Assembly: GCA_963210315.1 (NCBI GenBank)
Contig: OY723242.1
Coordinates: forward strand, 1,302,001 to 1,366,000
Length of the DNA stretch: 64,000 nt
Source: Rhynchopus euleeides
Lineage: Eukaryota > Euglenozoa > Diplonemea > Diplonemida > Diplonemidae
Direction of reading: 5' to 3'
Shown: positions 59,119 through 64,000 of the stretch, piece by piece
Position numbering within the stretch: the stretch's first letter is position 1
Layout: each line of letters starts with the position of its first letter
Position numbers and translations under genes: made by a program
Notes under the pieces: generated by a model
What the model saw: only the letters and a program-made list of their open reading frames with translations
What the model was told of the DNA's origin: nothing
Databases searched by the model: none

Positions 59119-62100
59119 ATGTTTTTGTTGTCCTGTCTGGCCTTTTGCCGATTGCCACCTCCACCCCGCCACAGGGCCCACGGCTGCTGGGCGACAGGGA
59201 TGCCGCCACAACCGTGGCCCCGCTGCATGCTGCTGGGCATCTGCATCGCGCTGCTTGTGCCCTGCGCGTCCCCCCAGCCCGAGGTGCGTGTGGGTGTGCT
59301 CTGGGATTCGCAAGACGCGAGTGAGGTGCAGGACGTGCATGTCGCCGTGCAGGTGGCCATCGATATCTTCACCCGCAGCAGCAACATGTCCTGGCAACCC
59401 GTCATGCTCCCCGTGGCTGTTGGGCAGGGGGGGTCGGAGGCGCTGGTTGACGGCGTCTGCGAGTTGGTGCGGCAGGGGGGCCTGGTGGGGGTGGTGGGGA
59501 TGCAGACCAGCGACGGGGCGCTCCACGCCTCCTTCCAGGCAGGCCTGCACCACCTCCCTGTCATCTCCCCCAGCGCCACGGTGTCGCACCTCGACAAGGA
59601 CGGGCTGTTCCTCCGCAGGACGGTGCCTGACAACCGCGCTGCCGCACAGTCCATGCCGTCCTTCCTGAAGGAGATCCCAGCCCTCTCCAAGGCATCGCTT
59701 GGGATCGTCTTCTCCAAGGATTACTACGGCACAGACATGGCGTATGAGCTGCGCAACGCGATGAACGAGGCGGGGCGCACCGTCGCGACAGTTTTCGAAA
59801 TACCCCCCTCCCCCGCAAGATACGGCGAGGTGTTTGCCCACCTCCACTCGAAGTACGTCGAGGTGGTGATCCTCGCCACCTCGCACGACGTGGGAATGGA
59901 CCTCCTCCGGGCAGCCATCGCAAGCACACCCCCAATCTTCACCGGAGGGCACGCGTGGATCGTGATGGACGCAATGTCGTTCAACGACATTCCCCAAGAC
60001 TTGCAGCAGCAGCTCGTCGGGCTTCTGGGAGTGCGGCCCCTCCTCGAAACGAGCCAGAGGTACTTCGAGCTGGGTGCGGCACGGGGTGGCCACCCTTCCG
60101 ACTTGATGCGACTCACCTTCGACGCAACGTGGGCTTTACTGCTTGCCGCAGAGCGGTCGCAGGTGTGGCAAAACCCACTGGGTCCCAAACAGTGCGAAGA
60201 GGTGTCAGCAAACACACGGTGGTCGGATGGGCAGAAGATGCTGGATGCTCTCGACACGCTCCACGATCCGAAGGGTGCTGCTGGCACCGTGCAGGTCAAA
60301 CCCTCAACCCAGAGCGAGAAGTTTGAGCTGGTGAACTACCAGGTGACGCTCGGAGGTGCCACGCGTTGGGCGAGTGCCGGGATCTTCTCACCGCCAGCCA
60401 CTGCGATCGTTGCGCCGGAGGATGCCATCACATGGCCTGGGGGGAAGGCACCATCTTCAGAGCAACTCCTTCTGGGGCATCACCTGCGTGTTCTGTTCAT
60501 CATCTTCCCCCCGTTTGTGCAGGCGAGGGACCCTGCTGAGGTGCAGGCGGGTGAGCTTGCTGTGGAGGGCCTTGTCGTGGATATCATACAGGAGCTTTCG
60601 GCAAAGCTTGACTTCACCTTTGAGGCGGTGTCGATGAAGGGGAATTGGAGCGGGGGTTTGCAGCGGCTCGCCGCGAAGGAGTTCGACATGCAGGCGGCAG
60701 ACACGGGGATCACGGAGGAGCGTGAGAAATTTGTCGACTTCACCCAACCCTATATGGAGACGACAAGCATCCTCGTCGTCTCCAGCGCTGTGTATGAGAG
60801 CAACATGTTCCGATTCGCCTCGCCCTTCACCATCGAGCTGTGGATAGTCCTGTTCGGGATTGTCCTCGCCACCTCTGTCGCACTCTACCTCCTGGAGGAC
60901 CGCACCACCATCAAGCCAGTCGAGGATCGGGGCGGGATGTCGCCCTACGTCGCCCCCTCTGGGAAGTACTCCTACGAGAACTCCCTGTGGTTTGCCTGCA
61001 CCGCCTTCCTCAACGTGCAGACCGGGGAGGCGCTGACCCGCACGGGGCGCCTCTTCTCCCTCGGGTTCTTCTGGCTGTCCGTTGTCACCATCGCGACGTA
61101 CACAGCAGAGCTTGCTGCCTTTCTCGCGAGGCGCACCCCCGCTTATAAGGTCAACTCCATCGATGAGTTTACATCGGGTTCGGTCGGCGCGTCCCAGCTG
61201 GGTGTCACACCGGATACTGTCAACGAGGTGTGGCTGAGGGCGCAGCCAAGCCTTCAAGGTGGTTACCGCAACATCAGCACCGAGTTCGAGCAGACCGAGA
61301 GGACGAAGAGTGGAGACCTCGCCGCCTCCATCCAGGACAGCATCTGGGCGGAGTGGTACGTCGGGCGTGCCGACAGCAGCGGCGTGTGCCCCTTCGAGGT
61401 GCGGGGGGCCGGGTGGAACCCGCGCGGCGTGGGGCTGGCCCTCCAGAAGAACTCCCCCTACACCTCGGTGCTCAGCGAGCAGCTGCTGTCCCTCAGGGAG
61501 TCGGGGCGCCTCGACGCCCTGAAGAGCAAGTGGTACGCACCCAACTGCACCGCCACCGAGGAGGCCGACCAGTCCCTCGTCATCGAAGACTTCGGAGGGG
61601 CCCTCCTGGTCTACGGGGGCATGGTGGTGGTCGCCGTCGCCGCACGCATCCTCCGCATCTGCAGGGCACGCCTGTGCCCCCCGCGCCGCCCCCATGCCAC
61701 CACCGACACATCCTACGCGCCCCTCGGCTCCGACGGTGGCGACCCTCTGTTCGCCCCTCCTGCCTCAACTGCTGCCTCACCCAGCGCCGTTAGCAGAGTC
61801 GGCATATCCCCTTACGGGACACACCCCGCTGGGAAGGGCAGCACCACTCCCGAGGTGATGTCCGGCTCACCGAACGCCGGGGTGGCACAGCGGCACGGGA
61901 GGGTCTCCGGGCAGTCATCTCCCGATGCACGGAAGGGCGGCGAGGTGCAGGCAAGCGCCCGGTTGGTGAACGGGGCGGAGTCCAAAGGGGGTTGGGCAGG
62001 CGGGGGCGCAGGAGGCCCCCTTCAGAACGACAGGCCGTTGCCCGACACAGTGTCGACCCCGCTCCGCCCGCCGTCCGCAGCGGGTGGCGGAGACAGGCAG

Positions 62101-62184
62101 CCGCACACCCCTGGGAGCTCCCTCAGCCAGACACTCCCGGCGATGTCGGGGCATCGCGTGACGCAACCTGGGTACCCCGTGTGA
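59119..62184 (+). CDS. Ionotropic glutamate receptor-like channel, copy 3
   Basis: The 1021-residue protein is the same as copy 2, and the DNA appears identical over the whole 4788-bp unit. Domain positions are as for copy 2 (alternative start at 59200). Identity at non-coding positions too means either very recent tandem duplication, ongoing homogenisation, or an assembly artefact. Confidence 0.9.
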   Translation: MFLLSCLAFCRLPPPPRHRAHGCWATGMPPQPWPRCMLLGICIALLVPCASPQPEVRVGVLWDSQDASEVQDVHVAVQVAIDIFTRSSNMSWQPVMLPVAVGQGGSEALVDGVCELVRQGGLVGVVGMQTSDGALHASFQAGLHHLPVISPSATVSHLDKDGLFLRRTVPDNRAAAQSMPSFLKEIPALSKASLGIVFSKDYYGTDMAYELRNAMNEAGRTVATVFEIPPSPARYGEVFAHLHSKYVEVVILATSHDVGMDLLRAAIASTPPIFTGGHAWIVMDAMSFNDIPQDLQQQLVGLLGVRPLLETSQRYFELGAARGGHPSDLMRLTFDATWALLLAAERSQVWQNPLGPKQCEEVSANTRWSDGQKMLDALDTLHDPKGAAGTVQVKPSTQSEKFELVNYQVTLGGATRWASAGIFSPPATAIVAPEDAITWPGGKAPSSEQLLLGHHLRVLFIIFPPFVQARDPAEVQAGELAVEGLVVDIIQELSAKLDFTFEAVSMKGNWSGGLQRLAAKEFDMQAADTGITEEREKFVDFTQPYMETTSILVVSSAVYESNMFRFASPFTIELWIVLFGIVLATSVALYLLEDRTTIKPVEDRGGMSPYVAPSGKYSYENSLWFACTAFLNVQTGEALTRTGRLFSLGFFWLSVVTIATYTAELAAFLARRTPAYKVNSIDEFTSGSVGASQLGVTPDTVNEVWLRAQPSLQGGYRNISTEFEQTERTKSGDLAASIQDSIWAEWYVGRADSSGVCPFEVRGAGWNPRGVGLALQKNSPYTSVLSEQLLSLRESGRLDALKSKWYAPNCTATEEADQSLVIEDFGGALLVYGGMVVVAVAARILRICRARLCPPRRPHATTDTSYAPLGSDGGDPLFAPPASTAASPSAVSRVGISPYGTHPAGKGSTTPEVMSGSPNAGVAQRHGRVSGQSSPDARKGGEVQASARLVNGAESKGGWAGGGAGGPLQNDRPLPDTVSTPLRPPSAAGGGDRQPHTPGSSLSQTLPAMSGHRVTQPGYPV

Positions 62185-63906
62185 CCAGGCCCCCCCCTCA
62201 ACACCCCGTGTCACACAGACCTGCCTCGCCGAGCCAGCCCTCCCCAGGGCGCTGCTTGTGGAAATGCCGCAATGCTGCTCCTCCAAGGCCACCCCCGCCT
62301 TCTCCTCCTCGGCGGCGCTGCTGAGGGCATCAGCATCGGCTCGGCATTGGAACCCCTATTCAGCGCTCCTCCTGTCTGAGGGTGATCCGCGAAAGGGTTC
62401 GGTCCGCAGCCAGCCTAGCCAGTGCTGAGGGACACGGGGGTGGTGGTGGTGGTGGTGGTGACAGTTCTCCTTTTTTTGGAGCAAACCGCACCCCCCCCCC
62501 CCCCTCCCCCTCCCCCTTCAGCTCCTGCAGGACCACCTTCGGATTCGCCCTGCGACGTGATGTCATACCCGTTATACCCCAGGCAGGGGGGGGTGGGTGG
62601 GGTGGCGTGGAGGGGGTGTGTCTGTGTGTGGGTCGCCACTCTTGAGAAGAAGCAGCCTTCGCACACCTCCCCCTACCCCCCCCCCCCCCCCCCGGCGATG
62701 CTTTGCTTGCTGTGCATGTTATCCATAAGCAGGGGGGTGGGGGACTCTTCCGAGACCTTGCGGCTGTCTGGTAGATCGTAGAAAAGCCTCGCCAAGGCGA
62801 GGAAGCTAGGGGCCCCGGTTGTGTTGAGCTGTGTGACCACCCCTCTGATCCCCCGGTGCGATCTCCTTCACTCTCTCCCCCCCTCAGCCCCCTCCCCTCC
62901 CCTCCAGAGATGCTGTGTGGGTGGTGGGACTCTTCCTCCCATATTTTAGGGGCATTCGCTCTGAAGTGCAGAACAGTGAGCCGCCTCACAATATAGGCTG
63001 ATAGCGTATCAGTTCTCGTGCGTCGTCTTTCGTACGATGCGGGGTCCGCTAATCCAACACAGCAAACGCTCTGAAGTGCAGAACAGCGAGCCGCCTCACA
63101 ATATAGGCTGCAAAAAAGAAATGGCCATGCCGACACGCTGTAACCAGGTGCCGGAGGACCCACGACAGGTCACCTTCCGCCACATTCGCATGTGGGTGGG
63201 GGATCGGGGGTGGGTGGGTGGATACACTACACGTCGAATGATCCCATCAGGAGTAGGGAGCTTGGTCTGCTCGATACTTTTTATTTGATTCACGTGCCCT
63301 TGTGACTCTGTGGGTGTGTGCAAGCCTGCCCAGGGGTGGGCATGCAGGGCCGCTTCGGTGATCCCGCATACCACACCATGCGTACATAAGGGCTTTCGCT
63401 TTTGTGAGTCAAAACCGTGTCAAATCTGCCTCCTCTTTTGCGGGGTGGCTCATGTTTCTGCACTTCTGAGCGAAGACCCCCATAAGGTTGGTACATTTAG
63501 TCGGAGGTGAATTGGCTTTCCAGCGGTGGTGCTGCTCGTATTCTCAAAAAGAAGAGGATTGCCGAGGGGGTAGGAGGGGTGGGGGGTGGGGGGGCTGGCC
63601 TCTCTTCGTTTTGTTTGTGCAGCCTGTCATATTACACTTTTGCCACTTGCCTTGTTGCTCTTTCCACAGGTCGGTCGCTTCTTTGATACCGCAAAGAAGC
63701 CCGTTGGTCACCCGAGCCCGACTGGCACCGCAGGGAGGGGGGTGTGGGGTGCATGGGGCGGGTGTGGGGCTTCGGTCCAAAGAGTGCAGATAATCACAAC
63801 GACCCCCCCCCCCCCCTCCCCCTCCCTCCCCCCCTCCTCACTTTCAAGAAACAAACAGATTGTCTTAACATCACCTCCCTCCTCACAAGGAGTCGGCACA
63901 GTGCCG
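62185..63906. other. Array spacer 3
   Basis: Third exact-looking copy of the 1722-bp spacer. Confidence 0.75.
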
Positions 63907-64000
63907 TATGTTTTTGTTGTCCTGTCTGGCCTTTTGCCGATTGCCACCTCCACCCCGCCACAGGGCCCACGGCTGCTGGGCGACAGGGATGCCGCCACAA
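63907..64000 (+). CDS. Ionotropic glutamate receptor-like channel, copy 4, cut by window end
   Basis: The first 94 bases (from ATG in gtatgtttttgttgtcctg) match copies 2 and 3 at the expected 4788-bp spacing, so the array continues beyond the window. Confidence 0.85.

Larger units (their letters stand above)
49370..64000 (+). repeat. Tandem array of 4788-bp receptor gene units
   Basis: Gene starts at 54331, 59119 and 63907 and stops at 57396 and 62184 are spaced by exactly 4788 bp. The first unit (gene 49549-52608) is 6 bp shorter in the coding part and has a diverged N-terminal segment and 5' flank. Confidence 0.9.

Overview
The window looks like nuclear DNA of a repeat-rich, intron-poor protist. 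The clues are GT-AG introns, long intronless genes, many transposable elements, homopolymeric C/G tracts, and receptor and repeat-protein families seen in algal and alveolate protists. A chromerid- or dinoflagellate-like alveolate is my best guess, but the lineage is not proven by the sequence alone. Nothing suggests a prokaryotic or organellar origin.

Layout. (1) 1-2838: 5'-partial gene for a ubiquitin-specific protease-like protein whose open frame runs through 51-bp tandem repeats at the window edge. (2) 3.8-29.1 kb: a cluster of four paralogous genes (7891-11445, 13377-16443, 22645-24789, 25244-29132) plus relics. Each gene has a ubiquitin-like N-terminus followed by about 24 DUF4116-type repeats. 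Only the third copy is uninterrupted. The other three carry five short retroposon-like insertions. An AlkB-family dioxygenase gene (17672-18628) and several DNA transposons are interspersed. (3) 30275-31971: two-exon nucleoside diphosphate kinase gene. (4) 32-43 kb: transposon-dense island with hAT-like elements bearing exact 8-bp target duplications, a 3.7-kb fold-back element with a 1.76-kb palindrome, and the second copy of an LTR-like miniature element. (5) 44.0-46.9 kb: spliced gene for an acidic protein with SH3/Tudor-like modules. (6) 49.5-64 kb: tandem array of ionotropic glutamate receptor-like genes in 4788-bp units; three are complete and a fourth is cut by the window end.

Main discovery candidate. 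The five insertions in the DUF4116 genes are all in the same orientation and codon phase, and each is flanked by an exact 18-bp target duplication. Four belong to one 831-833-bp family and hit the same position of the DUF4116 repeat (the codons for L/M-A-A-V). The fifth is a different 527-bp family. Both families begin exactly at the insertion boundary with a sequence that can be folded by hand into an HDV-like self-cleaving ribozyme: P1, P2, P3, P1.1 and a J4/2 GCGAA holding the candidate catalytic C, with a covarying pair in P3 between the families. This suggests ribozyme-headed retroposons that use a repeat-protein gene family as their landing site. In two of the three interrupted genes the frame is intact once one target-duplication copy and the insert are ignored.
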